Origin: UBA5448 sp045536965
Lineage (GTDB): Bacteria; Bacillota; Clostridia; Oscillospirales; SIG627
Reading direction: 5' to 3'
Assembly (NCBI GenBank): GCA_045536965.1
Contig: JAZSON010000012.1
Location: 124,001-188,000, forward strand
DNA: 64,000 bases
Below are positions 42,779-52,231 of this stretch, one piece after another. A program made the translations under genes and the position numbers. How positions within the stretch are numbered: the first letter of the stretch is position 1; every line of letters begins with the position of its first letter. Below the pieces are notes generated by a model that saw only the letters and a list, made by a program, of their open reading frames with translations, had not been told where the DNA came from and made no database searches.

Positions 42779-45052
42779 ATGGATATTAAACTGATCAACA
42801 CTCCCGTTTATTTTGACAAAAACGGCACTCTCGTGCCGACCGATGCACCCGAAGCCGCCGCTTTGGTGCAAAAATACGGACAGACCGCCGCGGATAAGGC
42901 GGCAGACGGCAGTATTGCCGCAGGCATTTTGGCAGCCCACAACCAAGGCGACGCCGATGCCCTCCGCATCAAGTTCGACGCACTTGCTTCCCACGATATT
43001 ACCTATGTCGGTATCATCCAAACGGCACGCGCCAGCGGATTGAAATCTTTTCCCATTCCTTACGTTCTGACCAACTGCCACAACTCGCTTTGCGCAGTGG
43101 GCGGAACGATCAACGAGGATGACCATTTGTTCGGCCTTTCGGCCGCCCAGAAATACGGCGGTATTTATGTACCCGCACACATTGCAGTCATTCACCAATA
43201 TATGCGTGAATGCATGAGCCGCTGCGGCAGCATGATCCTCGGTTCAGACAGCCACACCCGCTACGGCGCCCTCGGCACCATGGCCGTCGGTGAAGGCGGT
43301 CCCGAATTGGTAAAACAGTTGTTAAACCGCACCTATGACATCCCCCGTCCCGACATTGTTTGCGTTCGTTTGAGCGGCAAACCTGCCCATGGCGTCGGCC
43401 CGCAGGACGTTGCGTTGGCCATTATTGGCGCTGTCTTTAAAAACGGTTTTGTCAAAAACAGTGTTATGGAATTTGTTGGCGAAGGTATTGCCAACCTTCC
43501 CATGGAATTCCGTATCGGCATCGATGTCATGACCACCGAAACCACCTGCCTGTCCTCCATCTGGGCAACCGACGATCAGACCAAGCGCTACTTTGACACG
43601 GTGGGCAGACCCGAGGATTTTGCATATCTTGCACCCGCGCCGCTTGCCCGCTACGACCGCGCCATCGATGTAGATCTTTCGAAGATCCGTCCAATGATCG
43701 CACTGCCTTTCCATCCCAGCAACGTATATCCCGTGGCCCAACTGAAAGAAAACGCCGCCGATATTTTGCGCGAAGCCGAAAAGGCGGTAGCCGAAGCGCT
43801 GGATAACAAGAATCTTTCTCTCGGATTGACCGATAAAATCGTGGACGGCCAAATCCGTGTCGATCAAGGCGTAATCGCCGGATGTGCCGGCGGCACCTAC
43901 GACAACCTTGCCCTCACCGCCAATATTTTGCGTGGCGGCAGTGTCGGAAACGGCGCCTTTGCCCTTTCTCTTTACCCCGCCAGCCAACCCGTTTACATGG
44001 CACTCGCCGCAAGCGGCGCTGTCGGAGAACTGATGGCGGCAGGCGCAACCCTCCGCACCGCATTCTGCGGCCCCTGCTTCGGCGCAGGTGATGTACCCGC
44101 CAACGGATGTTTAAGCATCCGCCACTCTACCCGCAACTTCCCCAACCGCGAGGGAAGCAAGCCCGGCGCCGGACAGCTTTCTGCCGTGGCACTCATGGAT
44201 GCTCGCTCCATCGCCGCAACAGCATTAAACGGCGGTATTCTCACCGGTGCAGACGAAATCGATTACAGCGATGAAATCCCCGCCTATGAATTTGACGGAC
44301 GCGCCTATCAGAGCCGCATTTACAACGGTTTTGGCAAGGCCGACGACTCGCTTCCCCTGCGTTTCGGCCCCAACATTGCCGACTGGCCCGAAATGGGCGG
44401 CATGACCGAGGATATGCTCTTCAGGGTCGACTGCGCCATTCAAGACGAAGTTACAACCACCGATGAGTTGATCCCCTCGGGTGAAACCTCCTCCTACCGC
44501 TCCAATCCCGAAAAACTGGCCGAATTCACACTTTCCCGCAAAGATCCCGAATATGTTGCTCGCGCAAAAGAAATGGGCAGAATTGAATCCACTCGCAGAA
44601 AAGATGGAAAATTGCCCGATGAATTGAAGGACATTTATCCCATCGTCGCAACCATAAAACCCGACTTTTCTCCCCTCGAAACGGCCCACGGCAGTTTGGT
44701 TTTTGCCAAAAAACCCGGCGACGGCTCGGCCCGCGAACAGGCAGCTTCCTGCCAGCGCGTACTGGGAGGAAGAGCCAACCTTGCTTTGGCATACGCCACC
44801 AAGCGTTATCGCAGCAACCTCATCAACTGGGGTATGCTTCCCTTTATCACCGAAACCAATGACTTTTGCATCGGAGATTATCTCTTCGTTCCCGGCACCC
44901 GCGCCGCACTCGAATCAGACAGCGAAACACTCACCGGTTACCGCATCCGCGGCGGCGTGGTGACCCCGCTGAAGCTGTCGCTGGGAAATCTGACCCGCGA
45001 TGAAAGAGACATTCTTCTTTCGGGCTGCTTGATCAACTACTACAATCGCTAA
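42779..45052 (+). CDS. Aconitase-family hydratase
   Basis: The protein has 757 residues. Aconitase-superfamily features: LGSDSHTRYGALGTMAVGEGG (about 158-178), the Fe-S ligand segment FCGPCFGAGD with two Cys about residue 435, GCAGGTYDN with an additional Cys (about 365), and the swivel-domain end with LVFAKKPGDGSAREQAAS and late YATKRYRSNLINWGMLPF. It belongs to the hydratase group of clostridial aconitase-like proteins (YbhJ-like) rather than to canonical AcnA or LeuC. It probably hydrates/dehydrates a tricarboxylic or related acid; the substrate is unclear. Its own promoter precedes it and whiA follows after 22 bp. Confidence 0.9.
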   Translation: MDIKLINTPVYFDKNGTLVPTDAPEAAALVQKYGQTAADKAADGSIAAGILAAHNQGDADALRIKFDALASHDITYVGIIQTARASGLKSFPIPYVLTNCHNSLCAVGGTINEDDHLFGLSAAQKYGGIYVPAHIAVIHQYMRECMSRCGSMILGSDSHTRYGALGTMAVGEGGPELVKQLLNRTYDIPRPDIVCVRLSGKPAHGVGPQDVALAIIGAVFKNGFVKNSVMEFVGEGIANLPMEFRIGIDVMTTETTCLSSIWATDDQTKRYFDTVGRPEDFAYLAPAPLARYDRAIDVDLSKIRPMIALPFHPSNVYPVAQLKENAADILREAEKAVAEALDNKNLSLGLTDKIVDGQIRVDQGVIAGCAGGTYDNLALTANILRGGSVGNGAFALSLYPASQPVYMALAASGAVGELMAAGATLRTAFCGPCFGAGDVPANGCLSIRHSTRNFPNREGSKPGAGQLSAVALMDARSIAATALNGGILTGADEIDYSDEIPAYEFDGRAYQSRIYNGFGKADDSLPLRFGPNIADWPEMGGMTEDMLFRVDCAIQDEVTTTDELIPSGETSSYRSNPEKLAEFTLSRKDPEYVARAKEMGRIESTRRKDGKLPDELKDIYPIVATIKPDFSPLETAHGSLVFAKKPGDGSAREQAASCQRVLGGRANLALAYATKRYRSNLINWGMLPFITETNDFCIGDYLFVPGTRAALESDSETLTGYRIRGGVVTPLKLSLGNLTRDERDILLSGCLINYYNR

Positions 45053-45074
45053 CGAAAAAATCGGAGGTGACGCT

Positions 45075-45983
45075 TTGGAGCCACTGTCCTACTGTGCCGC
45101 GGTAAGAAGCTATCTGTGCCACCGCACCTTAGAAGAAAGCGGCTACAATCTGTCCAAAAAGAAAAAAGCGGTGCTGACAAACGTTGGCTGTCGCGCTTTT
45201 TTGGCTGGCGTTGCCGACTGCATAGGGCATTTCACCGCCGAGAAAACAACGCTCGTCTCCGACCATCTTGAGCTGATGGAGCTTTGCTCCTTTCTGTTGA
45301 TTCGTTATCTGGATGCACAGGTTTCGGTCACGGCACGCGAAAAAGAAAAGAATGCCGATTATACGTTGACCTTACCCGCCGACTGTCCGATCGCCCTTTC
45401 GGACGAAACGGCAACCGAGGAGGGTCTGCCGTATTATTTGCGCGGCGTGTTTTTATCCAACGGCTACGTAGTTGACCCCGCGTCCGAGTATCATCTTGAA
45501 ATCAAAACGAACCGCCTCGCCTTTTCGGAAAAGTTGCTTTCTCTTGCCACAAGCGCCGACATCAAATTCAAAACCTCCACCCGACGCGGAAACCATCTGC
45601 TTTATATCAGAGACAGCGAGGGGGTTGCCGATTTCCTCACCCTCATCGGCGCGGAAAAGTATGCGATGCAGTTGATGGACCAAAAGATTTTCAAGGAGAT
45701 CAGCAATCATACCAATCGCATCAACAACTATGACCAGGCAAATCTGTCCCGCGTGATCGGAAGCGCCCAAACCGTAGTGGAAGCCATCCGCATCTTAAAG
45801 GAGGCGGGAAAACTTTCCGCCCTTCCCGATGAATTGTCAGAAGCCGCCGCTTTACGCGAAACATATCCCGACATGCCGCTGGGACAACTGTGCGCCCTCG
45901 CACATCCTCCTATTTCAAAATCGGGTATGCACCACCGTCTGAAAAAGCTCGTCGAGCTTGCAAAGGAGACCGACAAAAAATGA
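45075..45983 (+). CDS. whiA: DNA-binding protein WhiA
   Basis: The protein has 302 residues from TTG 45075, with GGAGGTGA upstream. The N-terminal two-lobed LAGLIDADG-like domain (RAFLAGVADCIGHFT..., RGVFLSNGYVVDPASEYHLEI) is followed by the C-terminal helix-turn-helix (SEAAALRETYPDMPLGQLCALAHPPISKSGMHHRLKKL). WhiA is nearly universal in Gram-positives and influences cell division and nucleoid organisation. The usual rapZ-yvcK partners are not adjacent. Its stop overlaps the next start. Confidence 0.95.
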   Translation: MEPLSYCAAVRSYLCHRTLEESGYNLSKKKKAVLTNVGCRAFLAGVADCIGHFTAEKTTLVSDHLELMELCSFLLIRYLDAQVSVTAREKEKNADYTLTLPADCPIALSDETATEEGLPYYLRGVFLSNGYVVDPASEYHLEIKTNRLAFSEKLLSLATSADIKFKTSTRRGNHLLYIRDSEGVADFLTLIGAEKYAMQLMDQKIFKEISNHTNRINNYDQANLSRVIGSAQTVVEAIRILKEAGKLSALPDELSEAAALRETYPDMPLGQLCALAHPPISKSGMHHRLKKLVELAKETDKK

Positions 45984-46558
45984 AAACAGGTTCATTTTAT
46001 GCCCTTCTTTTCCGCATGGGTTATATTCAACGTTGGGGTTTGATGGATTGCGACCGCAAAGAGACTTTAGCCGAGCACACCATGCAGGTTGCAGTGCTTA
46101 CCCACGCCTTGGCAGTCATCGGCGTCACTCGTTTCGGCCGCACCTATTCCCCCGAACGTCTTGCCGCCGCCGCGCTTTATCACGATATGTCGGAAATCTA
46201 CACGGGCGATCTGCCCACTCCCGTGAAATACTATAATCCCGAAATCACCAAAGCATATAAAGAATTGGAAAGAACGGCCAACGAAAAATTACTCTCCATG
46301 CAGGATGAAAAAACAAGAGCCTACTTTACAGAACTTCTGAAATTGACCGACGAAGAAAATCGGATCTTAAAAACGGCCGACAAGCTGACCGCCTATTTGA
46401 AATGTCAAAAAGAACTGTCGTATAACAACCGCGACTTTGCCGCCGCCGCAAACGCCACAAAAAAAGCATTGGATGCGGACGATTTCCCCGAATTGCGGGT
46501 CTTTATGGACGAGTATTTCCCCGCGTTTTTGCAAAATCTTGATGAAATTGTATTATAA
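45980..46558 (+). CDS. HD-domain 5'-deoxynucleotidase (YfbR-like)
   Basis: The protein has 192 residues. ATG 45980 overlaps the whiA stop by four bases and AAGGAG lies ten bases upstream. Features: MGYIQRWGLMD, AEHTMQVAVL (His), LYHDMSEIYTGDLPTPVKY (the HD motif and E-x-x-x-x-D) and LKTADKLTAYLKC (Asp), which match YfbR, an enzyme dephosphorylating dNMPs. The metal-binding residues all appear present. It is co-translated with whiA, a link probably of convenience. Confidence 0.92.
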   Translation: MKTGSFYALLFRMGYIQRWGLMDCDRKETLAEHTMQVAVLTHALAVIGVTRFGRTYSPERLAAAALYHDMSEIYTGDLPTPVKYYNPEITKAYKELERTANEKLLSMQDEKTRAYFTELLKLTDEENRILKTADKLTAYLKCQKELSYNNRDFAAAANATKKALDADDFPELRVFMDEYFPAFLQNLDEIVL

Positions 46559-46569
46559 AGGAGTTATCT

Positions 46570-47229
46570 ATGACTAAGCCCGCCCTTGTCATTTTCGATC
46601 TTGACGGAACATTGATGAATACTCTCGGCGACATCACAAAATGTGTCAACGAAACACTTGCCGCCTACGGCTACCCCACCCATCCGAGCGCACAACCTTT
46701 TATAAACAACGGCGCGCGCCGCTTGATTGCCGATGCTTTGCCCGAACATGCGCGAGATGACGAAACCGTTGATAAAGTCCTCTCCGATTACCGCAAAGCA
46801 TATTCTGCCACCACCCATTCGCTGACATTCCCGTACGACGGGGTTGTGGATGTGTTGAAGGCTTTGAAAAAAGAGGGAATTAAAACCGCCCTTTTCTCCA
46901 ATAAAGATACCCCCAACTGCCTTTTTTTGGTCAACCGCGATTTCCCCGAACTTCTCGATTGCGTCGTAGGCGTGGAAACGGGTATCCCTCCGAAACCCGA
47001 TCTTTCTGGCATTGCCAAAATTTTCAAAGAAACCGGATGTAACGCCGAAAACACCATCTATGTCGGCGATTCCAATGTAGACGTACTCACTGCCAAAAAT
47101 GCAAACCTCCCCATGTTCGGTGTTAGCTGGGGCTTTTCGGGCAACAAACCCTTTATCGGTCAAAGCCATGTTCACCAGGTAGATACGGCGGCCGAACTTC
47201 TTTCGTGCATTTTGCAAGGATGCAAATAA
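46570..47229 (+). CDS. HAD-family phosphatase, phosphoglycolate-phosphatase-like
   Basis: The protein has 219 residues. HAD motif I is FDLDGTLMNT, motif II LFSNKD, motif III lysine in KPD, and motif IV VGDSNVDVLTAKNA. The cap is the helical C1 type seen in Gph and PpaX. It hydrolyses a small phosphate ester such as phosphoglycolate or pyrophosphate; not more can be said. AAAGGAG precedes the ATG, 11 bp after the YfbR-like gene. Confidence 0.93.
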   Translation: MTKPALVIFDLDGTLMNTLGDITKCVNETLAAYGYPTHPSAQPFINNGARRLIADALPEHARDDETVDKVLSDYRKAYSATTHSLTFPYDGVVDVLKALKKEGIKTALFSNKDTPNCLFLVNRDFPELLDCVVGVETGIPPKPDLSGIAKIFKETGCNAENTIYVGDSNVDVLTAKNANLPMFGVSWGFSGNKPFIGQSHVHQVDTAAELLSCILQGCK

Positions 47230-47264
47230 ACATATGTAAAAATTTTTTAAGGAAGGTGTTTTAA

Positions 47265-48122
47265 ATGCAATTACCGTTCAAAATCGACTTATCCGGAAAA
47301 GCCATCGCCATCACGGGCGGCGGCGGTGTTCTCTGCTCCGGCTTTGCCAAGGCTTTGGCTGCTTGCGGCGCAAAAATCGCCATCATGGATCTTCGTAAAG
47401 AAGCTGCTCAAGTGACTGCCGATGAAATCAATGCCAACGGCGGTGTCGCCATTGCTGTTGCCGCAAACGTGTTGGAAAAAGAAAGCCTTTTGGCTGCAAA
47501 AGCCGAAATCGACGCTGCTTTCGGCGGCATCGACATCCTCATCAATGGTGCCGGCGGCAACCATCCGAAGGGAAGCACCACGAAAGAATACTTCTTCCCC
47601 GAAGATAAAACCTCTGTTGCCAGCGATGTAATGACCTTCTTCGATCTGGATCCCGCAGGTGTGCAGTTTGTGTTCAACCTCAACTTCCTCGGCACTTTGC
47701 TTCCCACCCAAGTATTTGCCCGCGACATGATGGACAGACCCAATCCGCTCATCCTGAATGTCTCTTCCATGAATGCTTTCCGCCCCTTGACCAAGATCCC
47801 CGCATACTCGGCAGCAAAATCCGCTATTTCCAACTTCACCCAATGGCTCGCCGTTCACTTCTCCAAAGTGGGCATCCGCGTTAACGCCATCGCTCCCGGA
47901 TTCTTTGTCACCGATCAAAACCGCGCGCTTCTCTTTGACAGCAAAGGAAAACCCACCGCCCGCACCGAAAAGATCTTGGCTCATACCCCCCTCGGACGTT
48001 TCGGCGAACAGGAAGATCTGATCGGTACCCTGCTGTGGCTGTGCGATGCTAACGCTTCCGGTTTCGTAACCGGTACCGTTATCCCCGTCGATGGCGGTTT
48101 TGCCGCTTATTCCGGCGTCTGA
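47265..48122 (+). CDS. Short-chain dehydrogenase, D-mannonate oxidoreductase-like
   Basis: The protein has 285 residues. NAD(P)-binding GGGGVLCSGFAKAL, then NGAGGNHPKG, the catalytic NVSSMNAF (Ser) and PAYSAAKSA (Tyr and Lys), and the end FVTGTVIPVDGGFAAYSGV. The long insertion FFPEDKTSVASDVMTFFDLDPAGVQ resembles the UxuB/YjmF group that reduces fructuronate to mannonate, so hexuronate metabolism is likely but unproven. AAGGAAGG precedes the ATG. It ends in front of a strong terminator. Confidence 0.88.
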   Translation: MQLPFKIDLSGKAIAITGGGGVLCSGFAKALAACGAKIAIMDLRKEAAQVTADEINANGGVAIAVAANVLEKESLLAAKAEIDAAFGGIDILINGAGGNHPKGSTTKEYFFPEDKTSVASDVMTFFDLDPAGVQFVFNLNFLGTLLPTQVFARDMMDRPNPLILNVSSMNAFRPLTKIPAYSAAKSAISNFTQWLAVHFSKVGIRVNAIAPGFFVTDQNRALLFDSKGKPTARTEKILAHTPLGRFGEQEDLIGTLLWLCDANASGFVTGTVIPVDGGFAAYSGV

Positions 48123-48140
48123 TTGTCATTTTGTCTTTAC

Positions 48141-48176
48141 GAAAACAGCGAAAGAGCTTTCTTTCGCTGTTTTCTT
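48141..48176. terminator. Terminator after the dehydrogenase gene
   Basis: GAAAACAGCGAAAG/CTTTCGCTGTTTTC, a 14-bp perfect stem with a six-base loop. Confidence 0.88.
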
Positions 48177-48240
48177 ATTGTAATTTCGCAAAATTTGCAG
48201 TATAATAAGATGGAACATACTGAAAGGTAACGGGCAAACA

Positions 48241-48957
48241 ATGGAAAAGGGATCATTTTCGCCGAAAACCAAGAAAATCATCAAAATTTGTCTGCTTGTT
48301 TTTTTACTGCTTTTTACCTTTGTTCTCTATTGGTTTGTCGGCCGCCCCATGATCGATTTTGTATCGCAACCAAATAAATTCCGTGATTTCATTGCCCAGT
48401 ATGGTCTTTGGGGCCGAGCGGCCTTTGTCATCATGGTTATTTTTCAGGTAGTCATTGCCATCATTCCCGGCGAACCGTTTGAGCTTGGCGCAGGGTACGC
48501 CTTTGGTTTTCTGGAAGGCACCTTTTTAATGACCCTCGGCATCGTCCTTGGCAGCGCGATTATTTTCGCCCTCGTCAAACGTTTCGGTGTTGCGGTGCTT
48601 GAAATTTTCTTTTCGGCCGAAAAAATAAAAAGCATTGCTTTTTTAAAACAAACCAACCGATTATTTTTTATTGCTTTTTTTGTGTTTCTGATCCCGGCCA
48701 CACCCAAAGATTTGCTTTCTTACGGTGTCGGATTAACAAAAATCGATTTTTGGAAATGGATGTTCCTCGCCGGTGTGGCGCGGCTTCCCTCTATTGTCAC
48801 CTCGGTCTATTGCGGCAAAGCCATTCAAGAGGGCGAGTGGCTCAAGGCGGTCATTTGTTTTGGAACTACGGGTATTTTTTCGATCTTTTCTCTTTTGATC
48901 TATCGGCGCATCAGCGCAAAAAAAGAGCGTGCGCTGAATAAGAAACCCAACAAATAG
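48241..48957 (+). CDS. VTT-domain membrane protein (TVP38/TMEM64, DedA superfamily)
   Basis: The protein has 238 residues with about six hydrophobic segments. The core FVIMVIFQVVIAIIPGEPFELGAGYAFGF, LGSAIIFALVKRFG and FLIPATPKDLLSYGVGL are the VTT-domain motifs with the re-entrant loop and Pro/Gly elements. DedA-superfamily proteins scramble or flip lipids, including undecaprenyl phosphate; which lipid this subgroup handles is not known. An extended -10 (TGCAGTATAAT) lies about 40 bp upstream. It lies 26 bp ahead of the two NodB-like genes and gpsA, so it may be in an envelope-lipid operon. Confidence 0.9.
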   Translation: MEKGSFSPKTKKIIKICLLVFLLLFTFVLYWFVGRPMIDFVSQPNKFRDFIAQYGLWGRAAFVIMVIFQVVIAIIPGEPFELGAGYAFGFLEGTFLMTLGIVLGSAIIFALVKRFGVAVLEIFFSAEKIKSIAFLKQTNRLFFIAFFVFLIPATPKDLLSYGVGLTKIDFWKWMFLAGVARLPSIVTSVYCGKAIQEGEWLKAVICFGTTGIFSIFSLLIYRRISAKKERALNKKPNK

Positions 48958-48983
48958 ACTTTCATCAGAAAGGAAGGTCATAT

Positions 48984-50111
48984 ATGCTCAAATTCATTTT
49001 CCCCGAAAACGGCACTTGTGTGCATAAATACGATGGCTCAGAACAAAACAGCGGCATCACGGTTGCCGTCAAGATGCAGAGCGACCAAGATGCTTTCATC
49101 ACCATAAACAACCAAAACGCCCGCTATGAAAACGGTTTTTTCGTTGCCGATGTTTTCTTTGACGGCTATCGCAACACAATCCATGCAAAAAATGAAAAAA
49201 CAGGAGAAGAAAAAAGCATTGTCGTATATTATCTGCCGAACGCTTCGGACAAATACCGCATTTCGGTGGACGATAACATTCTGTTTTTACAAGATCTGAC
49301 CAAAAATCAAGAAAAGTACACCTCCATCTTTGACAACTCCTATTTGGCGATATACAAAAAGGCCCACGATACCTACGGCACCAAAGTGCATATCAATCTG
49401 TTTTATGCATACAACGAGGATGCCATGGCATATTTTAAGGAGCACAAGGAATATTTCGACCTTTCCATGATGACCGATCGGTACAAAACGGAATTTGAGC
49501 AAAATGCCGATTGGCTTCGATTTTCCATTCATAGCCATGCCGAATTTCCGCCGCGCCCCTACGCTTTTGCTTCCCGCGAAACCATCGATGCCGATATTCG
49601 CAAAATCCACCGCGAAATTCGGCGGTTTGCAGGCGATGCTTGTCTGTCCAACGTCTGTACCACCCATTTCGGCTCGGGCAACCGCGAAGTCGTGCGGGTG
49701 CTCCGTTCCCACGGCTACCGCGCACTGACGGGGTATTTTACCCTGGACGGCAAGGGCGATCCGCTGGTAGCATATTATTATACCCCCGAAGAAATCGCCC
49801 ATGTGGAGCATCGCGATTTTTGGCGCGACGAGGAACAGGACGTCACTTTCGGCAGAATCGACACCGTGTTAAACACCCTCAACCCCGATAACCTTATTTC
49901 CACACTGGAGGCCATCAAGGCCGATAACGGCCGCCGCGGTTTCCTGTCCATGTTAATTCACGAACAGTATTTTTATACCGATTACCGCAACCATTTGCCT
50001 TACTTTGAAGATCTGATCATGAACGCCTGCCGCTTTGCCCATGAAAACGGCTATGCACCCTCGTTTATCGGTGAAGCCTGCTTGGAAGAATTTATAGGGA
50101 GAAAATTATGA
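48984..50111 (+). CDS. NodB-like polysaccharide-deacetylase-fold protein, tandem paralogue 1
   Basis: The protein has 375 residues with AAGGAAGG before the ATG. Residues 1-100 form a beta-rich module (ENGTCVHKYDGSEQNSGITV, then VVYYLP). The rest resembles a NodB-type barrel: FLQDLTKNQEKYTSIFD, FDLSMMTDRYK, SIHSHAEFP (the H-x-x-x-A/H-x-H-like region), CTTHFGSGNREVVRVLRSHGY and MLIHEQYFYTDY. No signal peptide, so it is cytoplasmic. Deacetylase activity is inferred from motif pattern only. It overlaps its own paralogue by four bases, and that one overlaps gpsA, so three products are co-translated. Confidence 0.78.
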   Translation: MLKFIFPENGTCVHKYDGSEQNSGITVAVKMQSDQDAFITINNQNARYENGFFVADVFFDGYRNTIHAKNEKTGEEKSIVVYYLPNASDKYRISVDDNILFLQDLTKNQEKYTSIFDNSYLAIYKKAHDTYGTKVHINLFYAYNEDAMAYFKEHKEYFDLSMMTDRYKTEFEQNADWLRFSIHSHAEFPPRPYAFASRETIDADIRKIHREIRRFAGDACLSNVCTTHFGSGNREVVRVLRSHGYRALTGYFTLDGKGDPLVAYYYTPEEIAHVEHRDFWRDEEQDVTFGRIDTVLNTLNPDNLISTLEAIKADNGRRGFLSMLIHEQYFYTDYRNHLPYFEDLIMNACRFAHENGYAPSFIGEACLEEFIGRKL

Positions 50112-51220
50112 ACATACTGTTTCCGCGCGACGGCGATTGCTTGACCCAATACGACGGACAACCATGTGAAAACGGCGTAAAAGTCCGCGTGCGCGTCTTG
50201 TCCGACCGCCCCGTGACCATCAATCAAACGGCCACTGCCTTTTCAAACGGCGAATATTATGCCGACATTGTATTTGACTCGTTTTTGACCATGCTTTCGG
50301 TGTCCGACGGAGAAGAAACTGCCGTTTTACGGGTCTATTACCTTGCTGCCGCACAAAACACCGTTACGTTGACGGTGGAAGACAACTTGATGTTTTTGCA
50401 GGATCTGACCGAACATACCTCCACCTATTCATCGTTGTTTGACCAACCGTATTTGGCGATGTTTTACGAAGCGCATCAAAAATTCGGCACGAAGGTAACC
50501 CTTAATCTGTTTTACACCTTTGATAGTGAGGCGCTTTCGTATTTTGAAAATCCTCGCAAGCCCTTCGATCTATCCATGGTCACCGATGCCTATAAAAAAG
50601 AATTTGAAGATGCCTCGGATTGGCTCAAGCTTACTTTCCATGCCAACAGCGAATTTCCGGGGGATCCCTACTTAAACGCAACCTATGCCGAAACCGCCCG
50701 TGATATTCAAGCGGCACACCAACAAATCATCCGCTTTGCGGGCGAAAAATCGATTGCAAACAGTTGCAACGTGCACTTCGGTTCGGCAAGTCGCGAGGCG
50801 GTCCGCGCCTGCCGCAACTACGGTTACAAATGTTTGAGCGGATTTTTCACCTTAGATGAAGCGGGAAACCCGTTTGTTTCGCATTATTTGGATAAAGAGA
50901 CCGTAGCAAGGTTTGACCATCGCGATATGTGGTACGACAAGACCGAGGATATGTTTTTTATCCGCACAGACCTTATTCTCAACGCAACCCCGTATGACAA
51001 GCTGATCCCCGCGCTCCAAGACGTTTTGGCAGACGCGGGCAGGCGGAGTAATTTGAATCTGTTGATGCACGAACAGTATTACCAAGCCGATTACTGCAGT
51101 TATCTTAAGGACTACAAAGCACTCATCTTTGACGCGCTCGCCTTTGCAGAGCAAAACGGCTATAAACCCGCATTACCCGACGAAATGATCGACGAAACGA
51201 GGCAAAAGAGAAAATCATGA
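50108..51220 (+). CDS. NodB-like polysaccharide-deacetylase-fold protein, tandem paralogue 2
   Basis: The protein has 370 residues, starting inside the stop of paralogue 1 (ATGA). It has the same layout and is roughly 45 per cent identical by eye: PRDGDCLTQYDGQPCENGVKV, FLQDLTEHTSTYSSLFD, FDLSMVTDAYK, TFHANSEFPGDP, CNVHFGSASREAVRACRNYGY and LLMHEQYYQADY. The H-S-H of paralogue 1 is H-A-N here, so the second histidine is lost and metal binding may differ: one copy may be catalytic and the other structural (inference). It overlaps gpsA by four bases. Confidence 0.78.
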   Translation: MNILFPRDGDCLTQYDGQPCENGVKVRVRVLSDRPVTINQTATAFSNGEYYADIVFDSFLTMLSVSDGEETAVLRVYYLAAAQNTVTLTVEDNLMFLQDLTEHTSTYSSLFDQPYLAMFYEAHQKFGTKVTLNLFYTFDSEALSYFENPRKPFDLSMVTDAYKKEFEDASDWLKLTFHANSEFPGDPYLNATYAETARDIQAAHQQIIRFAGEKSIANSCNVHFGSASREAVRACRNYGYKCLSGFFTLDEAGNPFVSHYLDKETVARFDHRDMWYDKTEDMFFIRTDLILNATPYDKLIPALQDVLADAGRRSNLNLLMHEQYYQADYCSYLKDYKALIFDALAFAEQNGYKPALPDEMIDETRQKRKS

Positions 51221-52179
51221 AAATTTCCGTACTCGGTTGCGGCCGTTGGGGCAGTTTTATCGCATGGTACTGCCACCACATCGGACACGACACTACACTT
51301 TGGGGCAGACAAGGCTCCAAGCACTTAAAAGAACTGATAGAAACTCGAAAAAATGCATACGCCGAATTTTCTTCCGAAATTACGCTGACAGACGATCTTG
51401 CCGCCTCTTTGGAATCGCCCGTTTTAATCATTTCTGTTTCGGCCCAAGCCCTGCGCACCTTGTGCAAACAGTTAAACACCTTTGATCTTAACGGAAAAAC
51501 CATTGTTCTGTGCATGAAAGGATTAGAGGAAAACACAGGCAAACGGCTGACACAGATCGTCGAGGAAACCATTGACAGCGATATTCGTACCGCTGTATGG
51601 GTCGGCCCCGGTCATGTGCAGGAATTTGTCGCAGGTGTTCCCAATTGCATGGTTATTGATTCTTCCGATAAAGAAACCAAGCAAATGGTGGTCGACCTGC
51701 TTTCGGGACATTTGATTCGTTTTTATTTCGGCGAAGATCTGATCGGCACCGAAATCGGCGCGGCGGCCAAAAATGTCATCGGTCTGGCGGCCGGTATGCT
51801 GGACGGTGTTCATCTTACTTCTCTAAAAGGCGCGCTCATGTCAAGAGGTACGCGTGAGATTGCGCGTCTCATTCAAAAAATGGGCGGCAACGAATTGACC
51901 GCCTACGGGTTGTGTCATCTCGGAGATTACGAAGCCACTCTTTTCAGCCCCCATTCCCACAACCGCATGTATGGCGAGGCGTTCGTGCAAAACCGCCCGT
52001 TTGACTCTCTCGCCGAGGGCGTTTCCACCACAAAAGCCCTTTGTCTGCTCGGGAAAGAATACGGTGTGGATCTACCCATCACCACCACCGTTTACCGTAT
52101 TTTGTTTGAAAACGAAAAGCCGCTTGTCGCTTTAAACGCTTTGTTCAACCGTGATCTGAAATCAGAATTTTACCGATAA
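51217..52179 (+). CDS. gpsA: Glycerol-3-phosphate dehydrogenase [NAD(P)+]
   Basis: The protein has 320 residues. It has the Rossmann motif VLGCGRWGSFIAWY, ISVSAQALR and MKGLEENTGKRL, the catalytic Lys in EIGAAAKNVIGLAAGML, and HSHNRMYGEAF. It reduces dihydroxyacetone phosphate to sn-glycerol-3-phosphate for membrane phospholipid and teichoic acid synthesis. Its start overlaps the NodB-like paralogue by four bases, an uncommon context since gpsA usually follows plsY or der. It ends before a strong terminator. Confidence 0.94.
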   Translation: MKISVLGCGRWGSFIAWYCHHIGHDTTLWGRQGSKHLKELIETRKNAYAEFSSEITLTDDLAASLESPVLIISVSAQALRTLCKQLNTFDLNGKTIVLCMKGLEENTGKRLTQIVEETIDSDIRTAVWVGPGHVQEFVAGVPNCMVIDSSDKETKQMVVDLLSGHLIRFYFGEDLIGTEIGAAAKNVIGLAAGMLDGVHLTSLKGALMSRGTREIARLIQKMGGNELTAYGLCHLGDYEATLFSPHSHNRMYGEAFVQNRPFDSLAEGVSTTKALCLLGKEYGVDLPITTTVYRILFENEKPLVALNALFNRDLKSEFYR

Positions 52180-52189
52180 AAACCACATA

Positions 52190-52219
52190 AAAAACCTCCT
52201 GCCGCGGCAGGAGGTTTTC
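52190..52219. terminator. Bidirectional terminator between gpsA and mntP
   Basis: AAAACCTCCTGCC/GGCAGGAGGTTTT with almost no loop (GC), flanked by A- and T-runs, between converging genes. Confidence 0.88.
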
Positions 52220-52231
52220 ACTTATTCGATT

